The position numbers were made by a program, and so were the translations under genes. The notes under the pieces are model-generated. The model was not told where the DNA came from, ran no database searches, and was given only the letters and a program-made list of their open reading frames with translations. From DASRCB01 sp035653295 (GTDB lineage: Bacteria > Acidobacteriota > Terriglobia > Bryobacterales > Bryobacteraceae), in NCBI GenBank assembly GCA_035653295.1, contig DASRCB010000385.1:1-8802 (forward strand): a stretch of 8,802 bases of DNA. Reading direction: 5' to 3'. Positions 1 to 7,600 of this stretch are shown here, piece by piece (within the stretch, counting starts at the first letter, position 1; each line of letters begins with the position of its first letter).

Positions 1-44
1 TTGATGTACATCCGATACCGGGTTACGCCTGTTCCTGGTTGCAT
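1..44 (-). CDS. Possible 5' end of a fourth operon gene, maybe an aldehyde dehydrogenase (partial)
   Basis: Only 14 full codons are visible before the left window edge. An ATG at 44-42 is preceded, four bases upstream, by AGGTGA (54-49), a reasonable Shine-Dalgarno sequence that includes the stop codon of the preceding dehydrogenase gene. The frame stays open to the edge and reads MQPGTGVTRYRMYI, followed by a codon beginning AA. The ending RYRMYI resembles the start of many aldehyde dehydrogenases, which often begin with a short tail and then MYI(N/G)GEW; AA is compatible with an Asn codon. Its position directly after the dehydrogenase gene would make it part of the same operon. Fourteen residues cannot prove a gene, so this is a tentative call. 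Confidence 0.35.
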   Translation of the reverse strand, partial: MQPGTGVTRYRMYI

Positions 45-48
45 AGCA

Positions 49-1413
49 TCACCTGCACCAAACCGTTTTGATGTTGACGAACTCACGAATGCCGACGGCG
101 CTCAGCTCGCGCCCATAGCCGGAGTGCTTTACCCCGCCGAATGGCAGGCGGGGGTCGGAGGCGACCTGACCGTTGACGAAGACCTGGCCCGCTTCGATGC
201 CGTCGATGAACTGCTCGGTTTCAGCGGCATCCTGGGTCCACACGCTGGAGCCGAGGCCGAAGGGCGAATCGTTGGCAATTTCGACTGCATGCGCGGCATC
301 ACGCGCACGGAAAAGCATGGCCACGGGACCGAACAGCTCTTCGCGATAGACCGACGAATCGCGCGCGATGTCCGCCAGAACCGTGGGAGCGTAGTAGTTC
401 CCGGGACCGTCGATAATGCGGCCGCCGGTCAGCAGGCGTGCGCCCTCGCGCTGCGCCCGGGTAACCTGCTCATGCAGATCTTCGCGGATTTTCGGGGTGG
501 CGAGCGGTCCGATCTCGGTTTCGGGTTTCATTGGATCACCGACGCGCAGTGCTTCCATGCGCTCGACGAAGCGCTTCTCGAAGTCCGAGTAGATGGCGCC
601 CGCGACGATGAATCGCTTGGCGGCGATGCACGACTGGCCGTTGTTGATGGTTCGCGCGGATACGGCGGCCTCCACGGTCGAGTTCAGATCCGTGCTGGGC
701 ATCACGATGAATGGGTCGCTGCCGCCGAGTTCCAGAACCGTTTTCTTGATCTGGCAGCCGGCTCGCCCGGCCACCGCGCGACCGGCCGGCTCACTGCCGG
801 TGAGTGTCGCCGCCGCGATTCTCTCGTCGGCCAGCAGCGCATCGACTCGGCGCGACTCAATGAGCAGTGTCTGGAACGCGCCCTCGGGGAAACCGGCGCG
901 ATGCAGAATTTCCTCGATGGCCAGCGCGCATTGCGGCACGTTCGACGAGTGCTTCAGCAGTCCGACATTGCCCGCCATCAGGGCGGGAGCGGCGAAGCGA
1001 AAAACCTGCCAGAACGGGAAGTTCCAGGGCATTACGGCGAGCACGGGTCCCAGCGGCTGATATCGGATGAAGCTCCGGGTCGCGTTGGTGGCGATGACTT
1101 CGTCGGCCAGAAGGCGCTCGCCGTTCTCCGCGTAATAGCGGCAGGCCAGCGCGCATTTCCGCGCTTCGGCGATGGCGGAGGCGAGCGTCTTCCCCATCTC
1201 CAGGGTCATGATTCGACCGAAGCGTTCGCTCTCCTGCTCCAGGATTTGAGCGGCGCGAAGCAGGTTCGCGGCGCGGGCGCCGAAGGGCGTGCGGCGGTAC
1301 TCGGTGAATGTGCGCGCAGCGAGGGCGAGCTTCTGCTCTACTTCGGCATCCGTGTGCGGGTCGAAGGTTTTCAGCGTTTCGCCGGTTGCGGGATTGATGG
1401 TTGCAATTGCCAT
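49..1413 (-). CDS. gabD: NAD(P)-dependent succinate-semialdehyde dehydrogenase, GabD1-like
   Basis: This 454-residue protein belongs to the aldehyde dehydrogenase superfamily and most resembles the short (about 455 residue) GabD1 group of succinate-semialdehyde dehydrogenases. It should oxidise an aldehyde, probably succinate semialdehyde, to the acid with NAD(P) in the cytosol. Visible family motifs are MPWNFPFW (128-135) with Asn131 of the oxyanion hole, LTGSEPAG of the cofactor fold (204-211), the general base Glu228 in LELGG, the nucleophile Cys262 in NNGQSC, EELFGP (358-363) and LPFGGVKHSGYGRE near the C-terminus. The start was set at the ATG at 1413 because MAIATINPATGE is the usual N-terminus of the group; a GTG at 1452 would add 13 residues. 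The ribosome site is weak (GAAGAAG just before the ATG). It lies 51 bases after the permease gene. The exact substrate is inferred from family and context. Confidence 0.88.
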   Translation of the reverse strand: MAIATINPATGETLKTFDPHTDAEVEQKLALAARTFTEYRRTPFGARAANLLRAAQILEQESERFGRIMTLEMGKTLASAIAEARKCALACRYYAENGERLLADEVIATNATRSFIRYQPLGPVLAVMPWNFPFWQVFRFAAPALMAGNVGLLKHSSNVPQCALAIEEILHRAGFPEGAFQTLLIESRRVDALLADERIAAATLTGSEPAGRAVAGRAGCQIKKTVLELGGSDPFIVMPSTDLNSTVEAAVSARTINNGQSCIAAKRFIVAGAIYSDFEKRFVERMEALRVGDPMKPETEIGPLATPKIREDLHEQVTRAQREGARLLTGGRIIDGPGNYYAPTVLADIARDSSVYREELFGPVAMLFRARDAAHAVEIANDSPFGLGSSVWTQDAAETEQFIDGIEAGQVFVNGQVASDPRLPFGGVKHSGYGRELSAVGIREFVNIKTVWCR

Positions 1414-1464
1414 TACTTCTTCATGTTCGTGCAGGCCAAAGGCCTGCTCCACAAAACACGCATT

Positions 1465-2847
1465 TCAAGCCTCCACGGCTGCTGCTGCGACGCGCGGGCG
1501 GCGATGCGAGTAGTACGCAAACAGGCCTGCCGCCACGGCCATGAACAGCGCGCAGGTGATGAACATTTTCAGCTCGAAGCGCCACACAGAATCCACCTGG
1601 CGCGAGGGGACGAATGCGACCACCGTGCCAATGAGCGTGGTCAGAAGACCGCTCACAGCCGCGAAGCGGATGCTCGCTTTCCCAGACGGCCCGAAGGCGA
1701 CGCGAGCGAGCGAGGCGTACAGATAAAGATAAGAGAACATCTGGAGCACGACGGCGAGGTCCAGCAGCGTCACATAGGCCTCATGTACCGAGCTCTGACC
1801 CATGAAGCTCACGAGGATGAGGACGGACGACAGCGCCGCGATCCCAATGAGCGCCACGTGCGGCGTGTGATGTTTCGGGTGAATGCGCCCGAAGACCTCG
1901 GGCAGGTAGCGATCGAGTCCGGAGACAAAGAGAATGCGCCCCGACCCGCTCAGCCACGCGGAGGTCGATCCCACGACCGAAATCGCCAGAAGCCCGGCAA
2001 GGGGCAGCAGCAGCCACCCGAATCCCAGCCGGGCCGCCATCTTATCGACGCCCTGCAGCACTCCCTGGAGGGCCCGCACGTCCTGCTCGGGCACAGCCAG
2101 GAGGATGGCCAGCGTCGCCCCGATATACTGCACGCCCGAGAAAACACCGCCGTAGAACACGCCGCGCGGAACGGTCCGCTGCGGGTCGCGGATCTCGCCG
2201 CCCATCACCGGGCCAAGTTCCAGACCGACGAGTCCGAAGCAGATCAGGCCAAATGAGGAGATGATGCTCCAGTCCATGCGCCGCGGGGCGAAGCTGCTCG
2301 CGCTAAGGCTCACGCCGAAGCGAACCACGCTGGCGATGCCCAGCAGAATCAGGATTACCGCCGCGACGGACGTGCCAATGCCGCCGATGTTATTCACCCA
2401 CTTACCGACGCCCGCGCCGCGTATGTTCGCCAGGGCGGTGAGCCAGAGCAAGCCGATGGTCAGGCACGCAAACAAGAGCGGATTATTGCCGAAACCGGCG
2501 ATGTAGGTAACGATGCCCACCAAATAGAACAACAGCGTGGGGATAAAAAACATATTGGTCGTCCAGTAACACCAGCCGCACAGGAACCCGTGCAGATCGC
2601 CGAATGTCTCGCGCGTCCAGACATAGAGTCCGCCTTCGGCGGGCATGCGGTGGGACAGCTCGATGACGCCGATTCCCTGCGGCAGAAAGAACAGCAGCAG
2701 GGCGGCAATCCACAGCCACATCGTGGTCGGCCCCGCGCCGGCGATCACCGGGACCACGTTCAGGTTCGCCACGGCGACCACGCTGAGCAGCGTCAAATCC
2801 CAGACGCCCAGCGCTCGCGTCAGCGTGGGGCCGCGCCCTTCATTCAC
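1465..2847 (-). CDS. APC-family amino acid permease
   Basis: A 460-residue inner-membrane transporter with about 12 hydrophobic segments, the usual length and topology of the amino acid-polyamine-organocation family. Family signs are the glycine-rich first helix ending in IAGAGP (35-40), the loop PAEGGLYVWTRETFG (69-83), the sixth helix with FGLVGLELGP (204-213) followed by GEIRDPQRTVPRG (217-229), and GRILFVSGLDRYLPEVFG (303-320) before a TPHVAL segment. It probably imports an amino acid or amine by proton or sodium symport, or exchanges it. The start is a GTG at 2847 whose last bases overlap the stop codon of the upstream aminotransferase gene (GTGA), a sign of translational coupling. The neighbours suggest it brings in the substrate of the PLP enzyme; GABA is one candidate. 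Substrate cannot be read from the sequence. Confidence 0.87.
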   Translation of the reverse strand: MNEGRGPTLTRALGVWDLTLLSVVAVANLNVVPVIAGAGPTTMWLWIAALLLFFLPQGIGVIELSHRMPAEGGLYVWTRETFGDLHGFLCGWCYWTTNMFFIPTLLFYLVGIVTYIAGFGNNPLLFACLTIGLLWLTALANIRGAGVGKWVNNIGGIGTSVAAVILILLGIASVVRFGVSLSASSFAPRRMDWSIISSFGLICFGLVGLELGPVMGGEIRDPQRTVPRGVFYGGVFSGVQYIGATLAILLAVPEQDVRALQGVLQGVDKMAARLGFGWLLLPLAGLLAISVVGSTSAWLSGSGRILFVSGLDRYLPEVFGRIHPKHHTPHVALIGIAALSSVLILVSFMGQSSVHEAYVTLLDLAVVLQMFSYLYLYASLARVAFGPSGKASIRFAAVSGLLTTLIGTVVAFVPSRQVDSVWRFELKMFITCALFMAVAAGLFAYYSHRRPRVAAAAVEA

Positions 2848-4229
2848 GAGGCATGCGTCCCGATCGGGCCGACGGTCATCCGTTCCTCCTGCGCGGCGGC
2901 GAGCGCGGGCGCCACTGCGGCAAACACCTGCAGGTGCTCGTCAATGTCTTTCTCGGTGTGCTGGACGGAGACGGTCCACTGCTCATCCCACCAATACGGC
3001 TGCGACAGGATTCCGCGATTCACCATCGCAAACCAGTAATGCGTCCACAGATCTTCGTCCACGTGATACCAGTCGCGATAATTGCGCACGCGACGCGGAT
3101 AGAACATGAGCGCGCCGTTCGCGCCGGCGCCGTCGCAATACGCGATCAGGCCATTCTTCTTAATAGTGTCGTTATAGCCGTCTACGAGCTTACGGTTCAG
3201 CCGGCCAACGTGCTCGAAAGCGTCGCGCGTGAGCACCTCGCGAAAGCTGGCGAGGCCGGCGGCCATGACCACCGGATTGGTGTTGTAAGTCCCCGCATGG
3301 AACATCTTCTGTGTCGCGATCACGTCCATCACTTCACGGCTGGCGGCGAAGGCAGCCAAAGAGAAGCCGCCCCCAATTGATTTACCCAGGCAAACGATGT
3401 CCGGCTTTACGTCGAAGTACTCGCAGGCGCCGCCGTAAGCCAGCTTTCCGCCGGTCTTCACTTCGTCCATGATGAACATGGCCCCGTATCGCTTCGTGAT
3501 GTCGCGCACGCCCTGAAGATAGCCTTCGTCGGGCATGCAGAACGCGATGTTCATCATGATCGGCTCGAGGATAACGGCCGCGATCTCAGTGCGATTCTCC
3601 TGAAAGAGCCGCTCCAGGGCGGGCAGGTTATTGAACGGCGCGACCAGCGTTGCATCGGACGTTCCCCTCAGCACGCCCGCACTGGAGACCACGGGCGTGG
3701 GCCTGTCCGGATCGCCGAACTGTCCTTCCTTCGGCTTGACGCTTACGGAAATGGCGTCATGACCGCCGTGGTAGCCGCCCTCCATCTTGACAATTTTGCT
3801 GCGACCCGTAACCGCGCGCGCCAGGCGGAGGGAGTGCATGGTTACTTCCGATCCGCTGTTGCCGAAGCGCACCATCTCTACCGGGAAGCGCTCGCAAATG
3901 ACGTCGGCCAGCTCCAGCTCCATACCGTGGGGCATGCCGAACAGCGTGCCGACCGACAGCCGCTGCTCCACGGCTTTCATCACCGCGGGATGGCAGTGAC
4001 CGGCGAGGAGCGCACCGTAGCAGAGGTTGTGATCCAGATACTCATTCCCGTCCAGGTCGTGAATGCGGCTCCCCTTGCCGTCACGGACGAACAACGGGTA
4101 AGGAGGATAGTACCGGTAGTTACTCCCCACGCCGAGCGGCACACGGCGCACGGCCCTCTCGTGCGCCTCGCGCGACTTCGGCGTGCGCTTCTGGTAAGTC
4201 TCCAGCTCTTTTTCGAGTGCGGCGTACAT
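2844..4229 (-). CDS. Class III PLP-dependent aminotransferase/aminomutase, HemL-like fold
   Basis: This 461-residue cytosolic enzyme is a fold-type I, class III PLP enzyme, closest in layout to glutamate-1-semialdehyde 2,1-aminomutase. Visible motifs: DLDGNEYLDHN (58-68) and AGHCHPAV (76-83), the phosphate-binding FGNSGSEVTM (122-131), YHGGHD (153-158), LEP (221-223), MDEV with the cofactor-ring Asp255, the Schiff-base Lys283 in LGKSIGGG, and GTYNTNP (313-319). The end holds an aromatic-rich stretch (QPYWWDEQW, 410-418) followed by SVQHTEKDID. It differs from true HemL, for example DEVKTGGK instead of DEVMTGFR, so a role in tetrapyrrole synthesis is unlikely. First gene of the operon with a permease and a semialdehyde dehydrogenase, it probably removes or moves an amino group to give an aldehyde. 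The ATG at 4229 has AAAGGA five bases upstream; the frame stays open to 4697, but that extension has no family similarity and crosses the opposite promoter. Substrate unknown. Confidence 0.85.
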   Translation of the reverse strand: MYAALEKELETYQKRTPKSREAHERAVRRVPLGVGSNYRYYPPYPLFVRDGKGSRIHDLDGNEYLDHNLCYGALLAGHCHPAVMKAVEQRLSVGTLFGMPHGMELELADVICERFPVEMVRFGNSGSEVTMHSLRLARAVTGRSKIVKMEGGYHGGHDAISVSVKPKEGQFGDPDRPTPVVSSAGVLRGTSDATLVAPFNNLPALERLFQENRTEIAAVILEPIMMNIAFCMPDEGYLQGVRDITKRYGAMFIMDEVKTGGKLAYGGACEYFDVKPDIVCLGKSIGGGFSLAAFAASREVMDVIATQKMFHAGTYNTNPVVMAAGLASFREVLTRDAFEHVGRLNRKLVDGYNDTIKKNGLIAYCDGAGANGALMFYPRRVRNYRDWYHVDEDLWTHYWFAMVNRGILSQPYWWDEQWTVSVQHTEKDIDEHLQVFAAVAPALAAAQEERMTVGPIGTHAS

Positions 4230-4234
4230 GGGTG

Positions 4235-4240
4235 TCCTTT
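4235..4240 (-). promoter_or_regulatory. Ribosome binding site of the HemL-like gene
   Basis: AAAGGA on the minus strand, five bases before the ATG at 4229. It decides the start of the aminotransferase gene against the much longer open frame that runs back to 4697. Confidence 0.7.
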
Positions 4241-4300
4241 GGAAATGGGCCGGCTCCGGGCAGATCACGGCGGCAGGGACGGCGGCACGGAGCCACGCTG

Positions 4301-4329
4301 CTGCAATGTGCAACGTTCCAGAAATTATA
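4301..4329 (-). repeat. Promoter-proximal inverted repeat, operon copy (candidate operator)
   Basis: Read on the minus strand from 4329, these 29 bases match the plus-strand copy at 4457-4485 in 24 positions without gaps. The shared parts are CTATAATTTCTG (including the base before the box), AAC-TT and TTGCAG. The core TGGAACGTTGCA (4320-4309) is an imperfect palindrome centred on CG and would cover about -3 to +9 of the transcript. It is a likely binding site for a regulator shared with the receptor gene. Confidence 0.65.
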
Positions 4330-4352
4330 GCGGCGGCCCCTGGCGGATGCAA
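4324..4352 (-). promoter_or_regulatory. Sigma-70-type promoter of the catabolic operon
   Basis: On the minus strand a -35-like TTGCAT (4352-4347) is followed after 17 bases by a perfect TATAAT (4329-4324). The start of transcription would be near 4317, giving a leader of about 88 bases before the ATG at 4229. The -35 box matches the consensus TTGACA only in its first three bases, so an activator may help. The surrounding DNA is GC-rich, which makes a perfect -10 box at this place stand out. Confidence 0.65.
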
Positions 4353-4405
4353 GGCGTTTTCGACAGTGGCCTCAGGAAGGGAAAGCCACGCCACACTGGC
4401 CCCGA

Positions 4406-4443
4406 CGGCGAAGCTTCTTCGTGAAGAAATCCTTGCTTCGCCG
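4406..4443. repeat. Nested palindrome between the divergent promoters
   Basis: A perfect 9-base outer pair, CGGCGAAGC (4406-4414) and GCTTCGCCG (4435-4443), encloses a second perfect 6-base pair, TTCTTC (4415-4420) and GAAGAA (4423-4428), which directly abuts the left outer arm. Six bases (ATCCTT) remain unpaired between the inner and outer right arms. The element lies upstream of both predicted start sites, so neither promoter would transcribe it; it should act as DNA. Its right arm contains the -35 box (4433-4438) of the receptor promoter, which suggests a regulator site. Confidence 0.6.
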
Positions 4444-4462
4444 CGATGCGCGTGCCTATAAT
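4433..4462 (+). promoter_or_regulatory. Sigma-70-type promoter of the TonB-dependent receptor
   Basis: A -35-like TTGCTT (4433-4438) is followed after 18 bases by a perfect TATAAT (4457-4462). Transcription would start near 4469, leaving a 5' leader of about 137 bases before the GTG at 4606. The -35 box is weak and overlaps the right arm of the nested palindrome, so control at this step is plausible. Confidence 0.65.
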
Positions 4463-4485
4463 TTCTGAAACCTTTCAGGTTGCAG
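4457..4485 (+). repeat. Promoter-proximal inverted repeat, receptor copy (candidate operator)
   Basis: This is the partner of the 4301-4329 element in opposite orientation, with 24 of 29 positions identical. It contains a perfect palindrome CTGAAA-CC-TTTCAG (4465-4478) over the predicted transcription start. The core TGAAACCTTTCA (4466-4477) corresponds to TGGAACGTTGCA in the other copy. The two cores are 157 bases apart centre to centre, close to 15 turns of DNA, so two bound proteins would lie on the same face. Confidence 0.65.
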
Positions 4486-4605
4486 GGGAAGGTTAGTGTA
4501 ACGCGGCAGAGCGTCCGCCTTCGGATCCGTCTTCCGGCAGGCTGCGGAACAGCCAGGTTCGCTTCTCGCTGATGTGCCAGCTCACATTCCGACAGGGGGT
4601 GTCCG
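4469..4605 (+). other. 5' leader of the receptor mRNA
   Basis: This stretch of about 137 bases between the predicted transcription start and the GTG holds no recognisable gene. A small hairpin is visible, GGCTG-CGGAA-CAGCC (4540-4554), and an 8-base palindrome CGGATCCG lies upstream of it. I looked for a cobalamin riboswitch, common before TonB receptor genes, and saw no B12-box-like sequence. The leader ends in the ribosome binding site. Confidence 0.4.
4594..4599 (+). promoter_or_regulatory. Ribosome binding site of the TonB-dependent receptor
   Basis: AGGGGG lies six bases before the GTG at 4606. It supports this GTG as the start, which also gives a proper signal peptide. Confidence 0.65.
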
Positions 4606-7600
4606 GTGAAATCACGCAGGCAGAAGTTGCTGGCGGGCTTCTTTGCGTTTTCGTGCATAGCGGGTTCGCTGGCGGTCGCGCAGACTACCGGTGACATTCG
4701 GGGCTCGATTCAGGATCCGTCAGGCGCGGTCATTCCAGGCGCGCAGGTGCTTGCTACCAGCGATGCCGGAGGCACGGAACGCCGAGCAACCAGCGACAGG
4801 GAAGGCCAGTACACGATACCGTCTGTGCCCGTCGGCACTTACAAGGTTCAGGTCAGCGCTCCCGGTTTCATGACCTTCGTGCAGCACCCCGTAATCGTGG
4901 ACATCGGGCACGTGGCACTGGTGAATGCCTCGCTTCAGATCGGCATGGCGACCCAGGTAATCACGGCGGAAGCGCAGGCGCCGCTGGTCGAGACTACGAG
5001 CACTCAGCTCGGCGCGGTGATGGAAGCCACGGCCGTCGTTAACCTGCCGCTGAATACACGGGACACATACCAGCTACTCCAGTTACAACCGGGCGTCCAG
5101 TCGCAGCAGGGTTACGACCTGTTCGCGGGGAGCGAGGCGGCGGGGGCCGTGTCGGTTAACGGAGGCCGTGGCCGCGCCAATAACTTCAATGTTAATGGCG
5201 GCGACGCGAACGATCAGTTTCTCAACTCGGCCGCCATCCAGCCATCGCCGGACACGATCGAGGAGTTTCGGGTGCTGACAAACACTTTCAACGCGGAGTA
5301 TGGCCGGAACTCGGGATCGGTGGTGAACGTGGTTACCAAGGGTGGAACGAACGAGTTCCACGGCGATTTGTACGAGTTTTTCCGCAACCGCGCTCTGGAC
5401 GCCCGTGGGTTCTTCGACACCGAAACCCCGAAGTTCAATCAGAACCAGTACGGCGGCACCTTCGGCGGGCCGATCCGGAAAGATAAGACCTTCTTCTTCG
5501 TCAGCGCCGAAGGCCGGCAGATCCGGCAAGGTATTTCTTCGGATCTGGTGACCGTGCCCACTGTCGCCGAGCGCGCGGGCGATTTCTCGGCGGGCCAGAC
5601 CTTCACCGGTACGCTGACGGACGACAATCTCGCGCAGGTCATGAGCGCTCGGCCGGGGTGCTCGTCGGCAATTGCAGCGGAGGGCGGATCGCCACTGGCC
5701 GCGGGGACCGCATGGTCGGCCATTTTCCCAGGCAACAAAATTCCCGTTTCGTGTTTTGATCCAACCGCTCTCGATCTGCTGAACCGCTTCGTCCCGCTGC
5801 CGAATATCGGCGACAACGTGCTGCAGACCGTGCCCGTACAGGGCGAAAACGCCGTCCAGTGGACCGCGCGCGGCGACCATTGGTTCAATTCCAACAATCA
5901 GCTCAGCGCCTACGCGTACTTCAACGACAGCGCCGTGCAGCAGCCGTTCGCGCGTTTCCAGGCCGCCGGCGCGGACGTTCCCGGCTTCGGATCGGACTAT
6001 AACATTCGCTATCAGCAGTACAACCTTTCAGAAAACTGGACCGTCAGCCCGAGCATGGTGAACGAAGCGCACGCGACTTACTTCCGCGAAGGGCAGCTGG
6101 CCTATAACCACCCGCAGCGGACGAACCTGGTTCAGTCCTCGTGCGCGACCGTTCCCGCCGCGAACTGCTTTGCGGATCCCGCCAATCCAGACCTTGGCAT
6201 TCATCCCGAGCTTGGCGCCGCGCACGAAGGCGTACCGTTTATCTCCGTGCCGGGCGGCTTTACGATCGGCAACAGCTCAGAAGGCGAGCTGCCTCAGGTG
6301 GGGAACACGTTCATGTTTTCGGACAACCTGAGCAAGGTTGCGGGCAATCACAGCCTGAAGTTCGGCGCTGACGTGCGGCGAATGCGCTTCGATCAGACGC
6401 TTTATTACAACGTCAATGGCGCGTTTTCCTATGATGGTGGCGGGACGAACGACCTCGGGGCGAGCGATCAGTTCGGCAATTATCTGCTGGGGCTCCCGAG
6501 CAGTTTCTCGCAGGGCTCGGCGCAAATCGAGCGTGTTCGCAGCACCCAGCTTTCTTTATACGCACAGGACAGCTGGAAGATCCGCCCCAGCCTGACGCTC
6601 AATTACGGACTTCGCTGGGAGCTCGATACTCCACTCACGGACGCCGGAAAGAAGGTACAGACCTACCATCCCGGCCAGGAGACGACGATCTATCCCTGCC
6701 AGTTCGGCGCCGATAACCCTTTGGCGGCGACCTTCGGCACGACGGATTGCAGCCCGGGGAGCGCGGGCGAGTCCGTGAATCCTCTCGGCCTCGTCTTCCC
6801 CGGGGATCGCGGCGTCCCAGGGTCACTTACCAATACTTACTACAAGGCGTTCGCGCCGCGTATTGGCCTCGCCTGGAGCCCGTCGGCGGACAGTAGTTTC
6901 TGGCATACGCTGCTCGGCGGCCCGGGGACCACGAGTATCCGCATGGGCTGGGGCATGTTTTATAACCCGGTGGAGCAACTCGTGCTGGAGCAGTTCAGCG
7001 CCGAACCGCCGTTCGGCGGAAGTTCCTCCTTCTCAAACCCGCTGTTCAACACCCCGTTCGAGGGCCAGGACGGCACCATCAATCCCAACCCGTTTCATGG
7101 CATTCTCAGTCCCCGGCCGGGAACGCCAATCGACTGGTCGATGTTCCGTCCCATTCTGCTGTTCGGGCAGTTCCAGCCCAACCTGCGGACTCAGTATTCG
7201 GAACAGTATAACTTCACCATTCAACGCCAGCTTCGCGGCAATATCCTGTTGCAGGCCGGCTACGTCGGCTCGCAGGGCCACCGCCTTCTTGCCTCGCACG
7301 ATCTGAATTACGGGAATTCGCAGACCTGCCTGGATCTGCTGGCAATATCGAACGCGGCGAACGACCCGAGTCTGGCGTGTGGACCGTACAGCTCCGATGG
7401 CGCCTACACCATCGCCGCCGGCGAGATTCCCCCGGGCTTTACCCTGCACATGCCATACGGACCTCAGCCGACGGTAACCGGGCCGAATCCGAACCCGATT
7501 ACCCTGGTCGGCATCCGGAAATATTCATCGCCGCTGTGCAATCCGATGACGGGCGTCGGATGCCCGCCTGACGGCGTGCCGGTGTTCTCGAATATCTTTG

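Noticed and set aside
1414..1452. GTG start at 1452 for the dehydrogenase
   Set aside because: No ribosome site precedes it and the extra 13 residues are not typical of the family, whereas the ATG at 1413 gives the common N-terminus.
1..2256. A 751-codon open frame on the plus strand across the dehydrogenase and permease genes
   Set aside because: It is antisense to two clear genes, has low-complexity Arg/Gly/His-rich translation with no family motif, crosses a gene boundary, and reflects the GC-rich third positions of the real genes.
2844..4229. Housekeeping hemL of tetrapyrrole synthesis
   Set aside because: Motifs around the active site differ from true HemL, no other heme genes are nearby, and the operon partners are a permease and a semialdehyde dehydrogenase.
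3759..4424. A 221-codon plus-strand frame opposite the HemL-like gene (also one at 2853-3380)
   Set aside because: Both are antisense to well-supported coding sequence and their translations show no recognisable domain.
4469..4605. Cobalamin riboswitch before the TonB-dependent receptor
   Set aside because: No B12-box-like sequence or the usual conserved core was seen, and the leader is shorter than a typical complete cobalamin riboswitch.
4230..4697. Longer N-terminus for the HemL-like enzyme starting at 4697
   Set aside because: The added 156 residues show no family similarity, would cover the whole divergent promoter region and overlap the receptor gene, while the ATG at 4229 has a good ribosome site and the normal family length.
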